From assembly GCA_027080405.1 (NCBI GenBank), contig JALWSL010000402.1:1-5385 (forward strand): a stretch of 5,385 nt of DNA, given 5' to 3'. The stretch's first letter is position 1. Each line of letters begins with the position of its first letter. Shown one piece after another: positions 1-5,385 of this stretch. The position numbers and the translations under genes were made by a program. The notes below the pieces were generated by a model that worked only from the letters and a program-made list of their open reading frames with translations, had not been told where the DNA came from and ran no database searches. The stretch is from Planctomycetaceae bacterium (GTDB lineage Bacteria > Planctomycetota > Planctomycetia > Planctomycetales > Planctomycetaceae).

Positions 1-118
1 CGATTCTTGAGCACGTGTGCTTCTCCGATTCCTGATCATAAATTTTGCAAAACAGGAAGGCGGTGCCCAAACCGACACAGGTTAGAGTTGGTGGCGGCGT
101 TGTTGCGAGCCAGTATCT
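1..118. other. Intergenic end of window, no gene seen
   Basis: This stretch lies downstream of the minus-strand radical SAM gene. I see no coding region in it: a frame open on the plus strand from position 7 runs antisense into the radical SAM gene and resembles nothing. It contains the 10-bp palindrome TTTTGCAAAA (43-52) enclosed by 6-bp arms TTCCTG (29-34) and CAGGAA (53-58). A 4-bp hairpin CGGT/ACCG sits at 61-74. Either could help end the minus-strand transcript, but no clear U-run follows on that strand, so no terminator is called. Confidence 0.5.
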
Positions 119-1666
119 CTACTTCTGTTTCTGTTCTTCGTTTTGCCCGTGCCTGGCCTGTCGTCGCGGCAATTGGGATTTACGTGAGGGGCTTTTTCGC
201 TTTGGATGAGGCAGATCGAATTTTCGCAGAAAATGGGGACGATCTTCACGACCGTTCCGGGTGTAGTCGTTCCAGATCGTTTGGGCAACCTGTAGCTGAT
301 CCTTTTGTTGCAGTTCGGTCATGAAGTGAAATAGAAGTTCGCAAAGCCTGATCAGAGAGATGCCATGTGTCTGCTTTTGTCTTTTGAATAGCCAGTCGGA
401 GAAGGCCAGAAACTGATGGAACGGTGAATCCTGATTTTCCCAGAGCAGGTTTCTGCTTTCAATGAAGTTGCCACTATTGGCAATTAAATCCCAGTATTTC
501 GCGAATCGCCGCATTCGCTGCATCTGCTCAAAAGTGATCAATTTGGTGCTCAGAATTGCATATGGAGGGGAACTGCTATAGACCATTTCCCATTCATCAT
601 CGTGTCTGGTAATCGGAGTTCCCCTGAGGCGTTTTAACATTCCGACCTGGATTTCCTGCGGATTGTATTGGAGAAGACGATCGAACCCTCTGCCAAAACT
701 TTCGATGGTTTCGCCCGGCAATCCGACGATCAGATCGGCATGGATATGAACGCCAGTCTGCTGCCTGAGGAACCGAAAATTATCAGCCAGTTTTCTGTAA
801 TCCTGCTTTCGTGAAATCAGCTTTCCGACATCCTGATTGAATGTCTGAATGCCAATCTCGAATTGCAGGACGCCAGGAGGAAATTGGGCAATCAATTCTT
901 TCATTACATCGGGAAGCCGATCGGGGATCATCTCGAAATGCAGAAAAAGCCCCGGTTCGTAACGATCCAGAAAGAACTGCAGGATCGCCTTGCTGATTCT
1001 GGGACTGAGATTGAAAGTTCGATCGACGAATTTGAATTGGCGAACTCCTCGATCGTAGAGGCTTTGCATATTCGACAGGAACAGGTCGATATCGAATTGT
1101 CGAACGGGAATTTCCAGTGATGAAAGACAGAACTCGCAGGTAAACGGACAGCCTCGTGATACCTCGACATAGATGACACGATGCAGAATTTCTTCTTCAC
1201 CGTAAAGGTGATACGGCATTTTAACTTGATCGAGTGGTGGAACAGGTGAGCGTATGATTTTGTCTGCCGGGCGCTCCCCAGCGAGAATGAGACGGCACAA
1301 TTCGTGGAAAGTAATATCCGCTTCCCCGGTAATGGTATAATCTGCCTCCTGTACGATCCGCTGCTGTTCCGTTTCGTAGCTGACTTCTGGCCCTCCCAGG
1401 ACAACAGTAATTCCCGGTCGAAGCCTTTTCAGATCACGCACCAGTTTTTCGGTCTGTTCGATATTCCAGATGTAGACACCAAAACCGACAATTCGCGGCT
1501 CCTGTTGCAGAATGGTCTCGAGTACTCCACTGAGATTGTCATTGATACCGAACTCCAATATCTGTGCCTGTTCAGACAATTCTTCAAGATTCGCTTTCAG
1601 GTACCGCAACCCGAACGAACTGTGCCAATAGCGGGCATTCAGTGTGCAAAGGACAATTTGAGACAT
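119..1666 (-). CDS. B12-binding-domain radical SAM protein, DUF4080-like
   Basis: This 515-residue cytoplasmic protein has the layout of the B12-binding radical SAM (class B type) family. Residues 1-135 form a cobalamin-binding-like Rossmann region, with [15 protein letters not shown] near the start, VVLGGPEVS at 88-96 and the TGEAD segment at 113-117. The radical SAM core follows, with the 4Fe-4S cluster cysteines C173, C177 and C180 in GCPFTCEFC, and later strands IGIQTFN (271-277) and DLIVGLPGE (311-319). The C-terminal third matches the DUF4080-type arrangement. The classical DxHxxG cobalamin motif is not visible, which is common in this group. The last ~30 residues are a K/R/Q-rich tail of no known domain. 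I start at M74 of the longer open frame because [13 protein letters not shown] matches where the family begins and the extra upstream residues look untranslated; a weak AAGGTG lies ~12 nt upstream. The substrate is unknown. It is divergent from the DUF1080 gene and apparently monocistronic here. Confidence 0.88.
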   Translation of the reverse strand: MSQIVLCTLNARYWHSSFGLRYLKANLEELSEQAQILEFGINDNLSGVLETILQQEPRIVGFGVYIWNIEQTEKLVRDLKRLRPGITVVLGGPEVSYETEQQRIVQEADYTITGEADITFHELCRLILAGERPADKIIRSPVPPLDQVKMPYHLYGEEEILHRVIYVEVSRGCPFTCEFCLSSLEIPVRQFDIDLFLSNMQSLYDRGVRQFKFVDRTFNLSPRISKAILQFFLDRYEPGLFLHFEMIPDRLPDVMKELIAQFPPGVLQFEIGIQTFNQDVGKLISRKQDYRKLADNFRFLRQQTGVHIHADLIVGLPGETIESFGRGFDRLLQYNPQEIQVGMLKRLRGTPITRHDDEWEMVYSSSPPYAILSTKLITFEQMQRMRRFAKYWDLIANSGNFIESRNLLWENQDSPFHQFLAFSDWLFKRQKQTHGISLIRLCELLFHFMTELQQKDQLQVAQTIWNDYTRNGREDRPHFLRKFDLPHPKRKSPSRKSQLPRRQARHGQNEEQKQK

Positions 1667-1813
1667 CTGGGACAAATGCACCTTCCGTTTTCGAAATGCG
1701 AATCTGTTTCCTGTTGTTGGAATCAGTGAATGGATTTTGGTAGGATCAACGGCGGTAGCGGGTCGAATATACACGATCCCCGGAATTTCACCAACTGAAC
1801 CAAGGAACGCAAC
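1667..1813. promoter_or_regulatory. Divergent intergenic region with presumed promoters
   Basis: These 147 bp separate two genes that point away from each other, so promoters for both must lie here or inside the long minus-strand open frame. A TATACA box at 1768-1773 could be a -10 element for the plus-strand gene, but no matching -35 box sits 16-18 bp upstream, so neither promoter is placed exactly. I saw no operator-like inverted repeat and no cobalamin riboswitch features ahead of the radical SAM gene. Confidence 0.3.
1802..1807 (+). promoter_or_regulatory. Ribosome binding site of the DUF1080 gene
   Basis: AAGGAA lies 6 nt ahead of the ATG at 1814 and supports that start; the signal peptide begins directly at this methionine. 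Confidence 0.7.
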
Positions 1814-2665
1814 ATGTATCCGCGATTGACAATTCTGAAATATTGTCTGTTTCTCATCTTCATCCTGCCCTTGACTGACGTTCAAGCGGGAGACGAAGCG
1901 ATTTCCCCGAAGGACTGCGTCATCAAGCTTTTCAACGGGAAGAATCTTGATGGGTTATATGTCTGGATGCGGGATAGTGCCTTCGAGGATCCGCGACATG
2001 TCTTCACTGTCAATGACAAAGGTTACCTGCACATTTCAGGTGATGGTTACGGTGGTTTGATTACACGAAAAAAGTACCGCGATTACCATATGATTATTGA
2101 GTTCAAATGGGGAGGCAAAACCTGGCACGGGCGAAAAGACCGGGCACGTGATTCAGGTGTCCTGTTTCATTGTCATGGCCCGGAAGGTGGCTACGGAAAC
2201 ACCTGGCATGCATCCATTGAGGCACAGATTATCGAAGGAGGAGTGGGGGATATTCTGGTTTTATCGGGCAAGGATCCGAAGACCGGCGAAGTGATCCCCA
2301 CTTCGCTCACCTGCGAATTCACCAGGGATCGTGATGGCGAAAGAATCTGGAAACGGGGAAGTCCCAGGACTAAACTTTCCTCTGGCCGAGTGAACTGGTT
2401 ACACCGGGATGTCGATTGGGTTGATAAAATCAACTTCCGGGGGAGGCAGGATGTTGAAAGTGAATTCGGTCAGTGGACCCGAATGGATGTGATTTGCGAT
2501 GGCGGTCACGTTTTGATCAAGGTGAACGGCGTCGAAGTGAACGAGGGATTCGATGCAAATCCCAGCGAAGGAAAACTGCTCGTTCAAACAGAACTGGCTG
2601 AAATGTTCGTGCGAAAGTGGGAATTGTGGCCACTCGGCAAAGCTCCCGAATATCAAAAGAAATAA
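1814..2665 (+). CDS. Secreted DUF1080 (3-keto-disaccharide hydrolase fold) protein
   Basis: This 283-residue protein belongs to the DUF1080/PF06439 family, a concanavalin-like jelly-roll fold named for 3-keto-disaccharide hydrolase activity. A signal peptide is clear: basic R4 and K9, a hydrophobic stretch from about 10 to 20, and a likely cleavage after VQA (residue 25), so it acts outside the cytoplasm. Family marks in order are [14 protein letters not shown] (38-51), [23 protein letters not shown] (78-100), [10 protein letters not shown] (113-122), the [17 protein letters not shown] segment (131-147) and the closing segment [17 protein letters not shown] (258-274). The middle part, with [20 protein letters not shown] (191-210), marks the longer subtype frequent in planctomycetes. 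Length is normal and nothing looks broken. It converges on the Gfo/Idh/MocA gene, a family that can make 3-keto sugars, but the two are not co-transcribed. The fold assignment is firm; the exact substrate is inference. Confidence 0.9.
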   Translation: MYPRLTILKYCLFLIFILPLTDVQAGDEAISPKDCVIKLFNGKNLDGLYVWMRDSAFEDPRHVFTVNDKGYLHISGDGYGGLITRKKYRDYHMIIEFKWGGKTWHGRKDRARDSGVLFHCHGPEGGYGNTWHASIEAQIIEGGVGDILVLSGKDPKTGEVIPTSLTCEFTRDRDGERIWKRGSPRTKLSSGRVNWLHRDVDWVDKINFRGRQDVESEFGQWTRMDVICDGGHVLIKVNGVEVNEGFDANPSEGKLLVQTELAEMFVRKWELWPLGKAPEYQKK

Positions 2666-2708
2666 TTCCAGATACAGTACCGAGTCTCTTGCGTTCCCGT
2701 TTCATTCG

Positions 2709-2729
2709 GCGTGACGATCCGTGTCACGT
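2709..2729. other. Hairpin between convergent genes
   Basis: The arms CGTGAC (2710-2715) and GTCACG (2723-2728) pair perfectly around a 7-nt loop, with a G-T pair possible outside. It lies 45 nt past the DUF1080 stop and is followed on the plus strand by a weak T-containing stretch (GTTTCGACATTTT). It may contribute to termination of the plus-strand transcript, but it lacks a tight U-run. Confidence 0.35.
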
Positions 2730-2738
2730 TTCGACATT

Positions 2739-2756
2739 TTGCCGGATAGGCGGCAA
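2739..2756. other. Hairpin between convergent genes, near the minus-strand stop
   Basis: TTGCCG (2739-2744) and CGGCAA (2751-2756) form a perfect 6-bp stem with a 6-nt loop. It sits 9 nt beyond the stop codon of the minus-strand dehydrogenase gene. No U-run follows on either strand, so it is at most a weak or factor-assisted terminator. Confidence 0.35.
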
Positions 2757-2765
2757 GGGTGCCTC

Positions 2766-3776
2766 TCATCTTGAAATGGATTGCCAGGATCCGGTTTCCG
2801 TACTTTTCAGGATGGCCAGATTGACTTTGAGCGACTCGATCCCTTCCTGCAAATCGCACAAGGGAGGGATCACTCCTTCGACCGCATCCATGAAAAAGCA
2901 GGCCTGCTGTTCGAACAGTGTATCTCGTTCGAATGTGAATTCGTCGTGGTCTTCCCAGGGAGTATCTGGGGTTTTCATTGAGCGCCAACGCTGTTTGTGC
3001 ATTTCCAGTCGTAATGTTCCACGATCGCAAACAACTGTGATGGTCAATTCGTTTGGTGCCTGATGTTGGTTGAGCGAATAGCTTGCCAGTACGTCGCCGT
3101 GTCGGGCAAGCACGTGAACGGTATCCTCGACTTCAACACCTTCCAATACCTGGTGTGCTGCATCGGCGACAACTCGATCGATATTGCCAACAAGCCACTG
3201 ACCGGTATTGATTGTATGCGTTAGTGCATCCTGAATGGCCCCCCCTCCCATTTTCCGATCGCGATAGTAGATCTCACGGTAGGCGGGGCGGTAAGTCGGG
3301 AAATTCTGCCCGGTGACGACGACCAGCTCGACAGGTCTTCCGAACTGCCCCGTGTTCAGGGCCTCTCTCATCTCTCTGAGAATCGGATTGGCCCGGGTCA
3401 CGTAAGCGACGGAAATTATTTTTCCAGCTGAATCTGCCAGGTTGCGCAACTCGTCGATGCGATCGAGGTTCAGGCTCAGCGGCTTTTCAATCAACAGATG
3501 CACCCCTTTTTTTATCAGCCAGATTGACTGTTCAATATGCAAAGGAGCCGGCGTTGCGATAACAGCAGCATCAAATTGATCTTCTTTTTCAAAAGCGGCC
3601 TCCAGTGAAGAATACGGTGTTGCATCAGGATATCGCTCCGCGACTGTTCGACGAAGATTCTCATTTATTTCGACAAACGAAACGTCGGCACGGTCGGTGT
3701 TCATGAAACAACGCAGATGTCGTTCACCAATTGAACCGGCTCCAACAACGAGGACGTGGTGCTTTTTCCCGTTCAT
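2766..3776 (-). CDS. Gfo/Idh/MocA family NAD(P)-dependent oxidoreductase
   Basis: This 336-residue protein is a cytoplasmic sugar-type dehydrogenase; there is no signal peptide or Tat motif. The N-terminal Rossmann domain shows VLVVGAGSIGERHLRCF (8-24), whose GxGxxG loop binds the dinucleotide. An acidic residue E36 ends strand two. ATPAPLH (74-80) and the hallmark EKP (97-99) follow, with K98 expected to be catalytic. The C-terminal alpha/beta domain carries GGGAIQDALTH (177-187), where D183 and H187 match the usual D/H active-site pair. Length fits the family. The start at 3776 is supported by AGAAGGA 6 nt upstream. The family oxidises or reduces sugars, inositols or UDP-sugars; the substrate cannot be read from sequence. 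It is convergent with the DUF1080 gene and has no same-strand partner in the window unless the doubtful frame upstream is real. Confidence 0.92.
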   Translation of the reverse strand: MNGKKHHVLVVGAGSIGERHLRCFMNTDRADVSFVEINENLRRTVAERYPDATPYSSLEAAFEKEDQFDAAVIATPAPLHIEQSIWLIKKGVHLLIEKPLSLNLDRIDELRNLADSAGKIISVAYVTRANPILREMREALNTGQFGRPVELVVVTGQNFPTYRPAYREIYYRDRKMGGGAIQDALTHTINTGQWLVGNIDRVVADAAHQVLEGVEVEDTVHVLARHGDVLASYSLNQHQAPNELTITVVCDRGTLRLEMHKQRWRSMKTPDTPWEDHDEFTFERDTLFEQQACFFMDAVEGVIPPLCDLQEGIESLKVNLAILKSTETGSWQSISR

Positions 3777-4512
3777 TGAGATTCCTTCTTATTAATGCAG
3801 GCTCAAGCCGCCTGTAATACTGATGAGACAACGTGACGCCCATCTGTTCTGCTGATCGATTTGACAACCTGTTTGGAGTGAGATCCCCGATTGGACGGGG
3901 CTCGGTCATACTCCATGCTTGCGTGACGTATTTCAAAATTTCTAATACTGGCTGTCGCAACTCCCTATCAATGGCAATTTTCTGAGCATCCCCGAAGGGA
4001 ATGCGTCTCAATATATGACAATATCGGAATGAGGAAAGAGTTGGGGCATGGTGTAACCCGGAATTATTCAACAAACCGTACACATTGGCACCTGCAAGCG
4101 GCGAGAAGCGAAAAACACAGATTCTTTGCGAACCATCTTCGTGACGGACTTCCCGAAGATGGTCATGTGTCATCTGTCTTCGGAAGAAAAAACGCCTTAT
4201 TGCATTTCTCTTAATTGCTTTTCGTTTGATTTCTGCTAAAATCTCCAGCCCTGCTGGTGGTCTTGTCCTAACTTGTGGGTGGTTGTCTTCGTGGTTGGTA
4301 TCCGACGGCAGTAGATAACGGGCTGTCCTCAAGTGTTGGGCAGGGTTATATGAAGAGAAAAAGGCCATATTTTCTCGAATTCTGATACAGTGGGAGGTAG
4401 ACAGCTTTTGCGAATCGGAAGCCCGGTCAACTTGAAATTTTGAAGTTGGTTCGGCTTTTTTACGCAGCATTGCTGTGAAGACTGCTGATATCAGATTCCG
4501 TTGTCGAGGCAT
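3724..4512 (-). CDS. Doubtful long open frame, no recognised function
   Basis: A frame of 262 codons is open from ATG 4512, which has GGAG five nt ahead (GGAGAAGAAATG), to a stop at 3724 inside the Gfo/Idh/MocA gene, overlapping its start by 53 nt in another frame. The frame extends further up to 4563, but that would start inside the tRNA gene and is implausible. For it: the length is unusual for non-coding DNA of this composition, and the ribosome binding site is good. Against it: the product is very rich in Arg and His, has no domain, signal peptide or membrane segment I recognise, and a sample of its first 40 codons shows no third-position GC excess (about 40%), whereas a 30-codon sample of the DUF1080 gene is near two thirds. 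A basic segment (KRKAIKRNAIRRFFFRR) stands out. It may be chance, a decayed foreign gene, or a real orphan. Confidence 0.2.
   Translation of the reverse strand: MPRQRNLISAVFTAMLRKKAEPTSKFQVDRASDSQKLSTSHCIRIRENMAFFSSYNPAQHLRTARYLLPSDTNHEDNHPQVRTRPPAGLEILAEIKRKAIKRNAIRRFFFRRQMTHDHLREVRHEDGSQRICVFRFSPLAGANVYGLLNNSGLHHAPTLSSFRYCHILRRIPFGDAQKIAIDRELRQPVLEILKYVTQAWSMTEPRPIGDLTPNRLSNRSAEQMGVTLSHQYYRRLEPALIRRNLNEREKAPRPRCWSRFNW
3781..3790 (-). promoter_or_regulatory. Ribosome binding site of the Gfo/Idh/MocA gene
   Basis: Read on the minus strand, AAGAAGGAAT precedes the ATG with the AAGGA core 6 nt away. This is a near-ideal Shine-Dalgarno site and fixes the start at 3776. Confidence 0.7.
4132..4186. 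repeat. Overlapping inverted repeats forming alternative hairpins
   Basis: ACCATCTTCG (4132-4141) and CGAAGATGGT (4154-4163) are perfect 10-bp complements separated by 12 nt. The second arm also overlaps another inverted repeat: CTTCC-C-GAAGA (4149-4159) can pair with TCTTCGGAAG (4177-4186) with one bulged C. The two structures share bases 4149-4163 and therefore exclude each other. A run of six A follows at 4187-4192. Read on the minus strand a T-run precedes the hairpin, so it is not an intrinsic terminator on either strand. Function unknown. Confidence 0.5.
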
Positions 4513-4535
4513 TTCTTCTCCGTTGACATAACTTG

Positions 4536-4609
<74 letters not shown>

Positions 4610-4615
4610 ATTTTT

Positions 4616-4642
4616 GTAACTTGTTTATGACAAACGAGTTGC
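4616..4642 (+). other. Hairpin in the tRNA 3' trailer
   Basis: AACTTGTTT (4618-4626) pairs with AAACGAGTT (4632-4640) with one G-T wobble and a 5-nt loop; G4616-C4642 and T4617-G4641 can extend it. It begins 7 nt after the tRNA, just beyond a T5 run. No U-run follows, so it is more likely a trailer structure for 3' processing than the terminator. Confidence 0.4.
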
Positions 4643-4668
4643 CACAGCTACCCCAGGTGGGATAGTGG
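4642..4668 (+). other. Imperfect hairpin downstream of the tRNA
   Basis: CTACCCC (4648-4654) can pair with GGGATAG (4659-4665) with one C-A mismatch and loop AGGT. CCAC (4642-4645) and GTGG (4665-4668) could form an alternative outer stem. It abuts the previous hairpin and shares a base with it. Its role is unknown and pairing by chance is possible. Confidence 0.25.
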
Positions 4669-4684
4669 AGCCAGAAAGGTCGTT

Positions 4685-4709
4685 AAAAGTGGTAGTTTTA
4701 CCGCTTTTT
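4685..4709 (+). terminator. Intrinsic terminator of the tRNA-Arg transcript
   Basis: AAAAGTGGTA (4685-4694) pairs with TACCGCTTTT (4699-4708) over 10 bp with one T-G wobble and a GTTT loop. The T5 run (4705-4709) is partly in the stem, as is common in A/U-flanked bidirectional-type terminators. It lies 76 nt after the tRNA and just before the integrase remnant, so it should end tRNA transcription ahead of that reading frame. Confidence 0.65.
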
Positions 4710-4736
4710 ATTGCAACCTTTTCCTGGGACATCGCA

Positions 4737-5048
4737 ATGCCCTCTGAGTCAATCCCTTCTTGCCGACTTCATAAAGCTTCTGGCCAGGCCCGCGTGATCA
4801 TTGATGGTCGCCATATCTACTTGGGCAAATACAACTCACCTGAAAGCCGTCAGGGCTGTGCACGGATCGTCGCAGAGATGTCTGCGGTATCGTCCCCAGC
4901 TGAATCAACACCGATTCCTTTAACAACAGCATTATTGCTGGTTTCGGAAGTCCTTGTCAAATACCTTGAATTTGCTGAGGTTTATTATGGTGCCAACGAC
5001 ACCTCAAATAAAAAATGCAACAGCAACTCGCCCTCTAATACAACATGA
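4737..5048 (+). pseudogene. Truncated integrase (tyrosine recombinase) N-terminal remnant
   Basis: The 103 codons from ATG 4737 give a product whose start (SIPSCRLHKASGQARV, then IIDGRHIYLGKYNSPESR, residues 5-38) matches from memory the arm-type DNA-binding N-terminus of planctomycete phage-integrase-family recombinases. Residues 69-93 (VSEVLVKYLEFAEVYYGAN...) look like the first helix of the core-binding domain. Likeness then stops at about position 5015, and the frame ends in a low-complexity tail (CNSNSPSNTT). Such integrases are normally around 400 residues; the whole catalytic domain with its R..HxxR..Y residues is absent and not found in any frame of the following 330 bp. I therefore call a remnant. 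An in-frame GTG at 4665 exists, but family likeness begins at 4737. No strong ribosome binding site is visible. It lies beside tRNA-Arg in the tandem arrangement expected of an integrase next to its attachment site. Confidence 0.7.
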
Positions 5049-5277
5049 CGTCAATAAATAAATACCAGGATGAAACCAGTAACCGGACAGACTCCTAGCA
5101 GCCCGGTCGATTCAAGGCAGTTGATCGCAATTTGAACAACGCTTTTTTTTCTGGTAGGATGCCTCAGGTTACGCTGAAAGCACGGACGTTTTCTTTATCG
5201 GCCCTTTTACCCCTCGGCTCGTAGTCGCAGGGCGCGTGTAGCTGGCACGAATAATGAGATGGACAAGGTGAGACAAC
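5049..5277. other. Intergenic region ahead of the sulfatase gene, no gene seen
   Basis: No coding region is recognised, including no distal integrase fragment. AATA units repeat at about 5053-5065. A run of eight T (5143-5150) follows a poor 4-bp GTTG/CAAC stem (5120-5140) and might be a relic terminator. The sulfatase promoter should lie in 5150-5265, but I cannot place a convincing -35/-10 pair. Confidence 0.4.
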
Positions 5278-5385
5278 ATGTTCAGAGCTTGTATGGCGAC
5301 TGTGTTAATTTTGGTCTCAGCCGGAATATTGAACGCTGAAGCCGTTCGCCCCAACGTCATCGTCGTGATGACAGACGATCAGGGT
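5278..5385 (+). CDS. Secreted sulfatase (arylsulfatase family), 5' end only
   Basis: Only the first 36 codons are in the window; the gene continues past the edge. Residues 1-20 form a signal peptide with a hydrophobic core (MATVLILVSAGIL) and a likely cleavage after A20 or A22. RPNVIVVMTDDQG (24-36) is the hallmark start of the sulfatase/alkaline-phosphatase-fold domain, where D33 and D34 supply ligands of the active-site Ca2+. The formylglycine motif (C/S-x-P-x-R) would lie further downstream, so type and activity cannot be confirmed. The start at 5278 has AAGGTGAG about 8 nt upstream; an in-frame ATG at 5293 is an alternative. Planctomycetes carry many such enzymes for desulfating algal and other sulfated polysaccharides. 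The closest upstream element is the integrase remnant. Confidence 0.88.
   Translation, partial: MFRACMATVLILVSAGILNAEAVRPNVIVVMTDDQG

Larger units (their letters stand above)
3777..4535. other. 759-bp stretch without a recognised gene
   Basis: Apart from the doubtful minus-strand frame, I see no gene here. The stretch carries a CCCCG/CGGGG hairpin at 3885-3900, a perfect 10-bp inverted repeat at 4132-4163, a second competing hairpin at 4149-4186, and a short CCAGC/GCTGG hairpin at 4245-4257. Two near-identical 12-13-nt segments, TTATTGCATTTC and TTAATTGCTTTTC, lie in direct order at about 4197-4224. Promoters for the dehydrogenase (minus) and the tRNA (plus) should be in here, but no convincing -35/-10 pair was found for either. 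It may be decayed DNA next to an old insertion site. Confidence 0.4.

Noticed and set aside
7..324. 105-codon plus-strand frame
   Set aside because: It runs antisense to the radical SAM gene for most of its length and resembles no protein family.
1304..1729. 141-codon plus-strand frame inside the radical SAM region
   Set aside because: It is an antisense shadow; the opposite strand carries the clear radical SAM motifs.
1667..1885. 73-residue N-terminal extension of the radical SAM protein
   Set aside because: The open frame continues upstream through the divergent promoter region into the DUF1080 signal-peptide coding sequence, and family likeness begins at [10 protein letters not shown].
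3885..3900. CCCCG/CGGGG hairpin as a terminator
   Set aside because: The stem is only 5 bp and no U-run follows on either strand.
4523..4528. Perfect TTGACA -35 box just ahead of the tRNA gene
   Set aside because: A -10 box at 17 bp spacing would fall inside the tRNA (CTCAAT), so it cannot drive this gene. The alternative TTGTCG (4501-4506) with TGACAT (4524-4529) would start transcription at the mature 5' end and matches consensus poorly.
5169..5360. 63-codon minus-strand frame overlapping the sulfatase start
   Set aside because: It is antisense to the clear sulfatase N-terminus and has no recognisable features.

Overview
The window looks like a chromosomal piece from a Planctomycetota bacterium of moderate GC, probably of the Gimesia/Rubinisphaera/Planctomycetaceae type. 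This is inferred from the gene mix: a secreted DUF1080 protein of the subtype common in planctomycetes, a cytoplasmic Gfo/Idh/MocA oxidoreductase, the start of a secreted sulfatase, and a planctomycete-style integrase N-terminus. No rRNA or taxonomic marker is present, so genus is not claimed.

Layout. Positions 119-1666 (minus) encode a B12-binding-domain radical SAM protein with a DUF4080-like C-terminal part. A 147-bp divergent intergenic region separates it from a secreted DUF1080 (3-keto-disaccharide hydrolase fold) protein at 1814-2665 (plus). That gene converges, across about 100 bp holding two small hairpins, on a Gfo/Idh/MocA dehydrogenase at 2766-3776 (minus). Positions 3777-4535 hold no gene I recognise. 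One long minus-strand open frame (up to 262 codons from a start with a good ribosome binding site) crosses it and is doubtful. The same stretch contains a perfect 10-bp inverted repeat with a competing hairpin. A complete tRNA-Arg(ACG) gene lies at 4536-4609 (plus), followed by three hairpins in a row; the last (4685-4709) is a convincing intrinsic terminator. Immediately downstream is a 103-codon remnant of a tyrosine-recombinase-type integrase (4737-5048) that retains only the N-terminal DNA-binding part. After 229 bp without a recognisable gene, a sulfatase begins at 5278 and runs off the window edge.

How the genes may fit together. DUF1080 proteins, Gfo/Idh dehydrogenases and sulfatases are all used by planctomycetes to process (sulfated) polysaccharides. 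However, the orientations (divergent, convergent, then separated by a tRNA) show that these are separate transcription units and not one operon. The tRNA plus truncated integrase is the classic signature of an old site-specific insertion at a tRNA 3' end, now decayed. I did not find evidence for a clear-cut new system. The most curious parts are the structured, unassigned 3777-4535 stretch and the tRNA/integrase junction.
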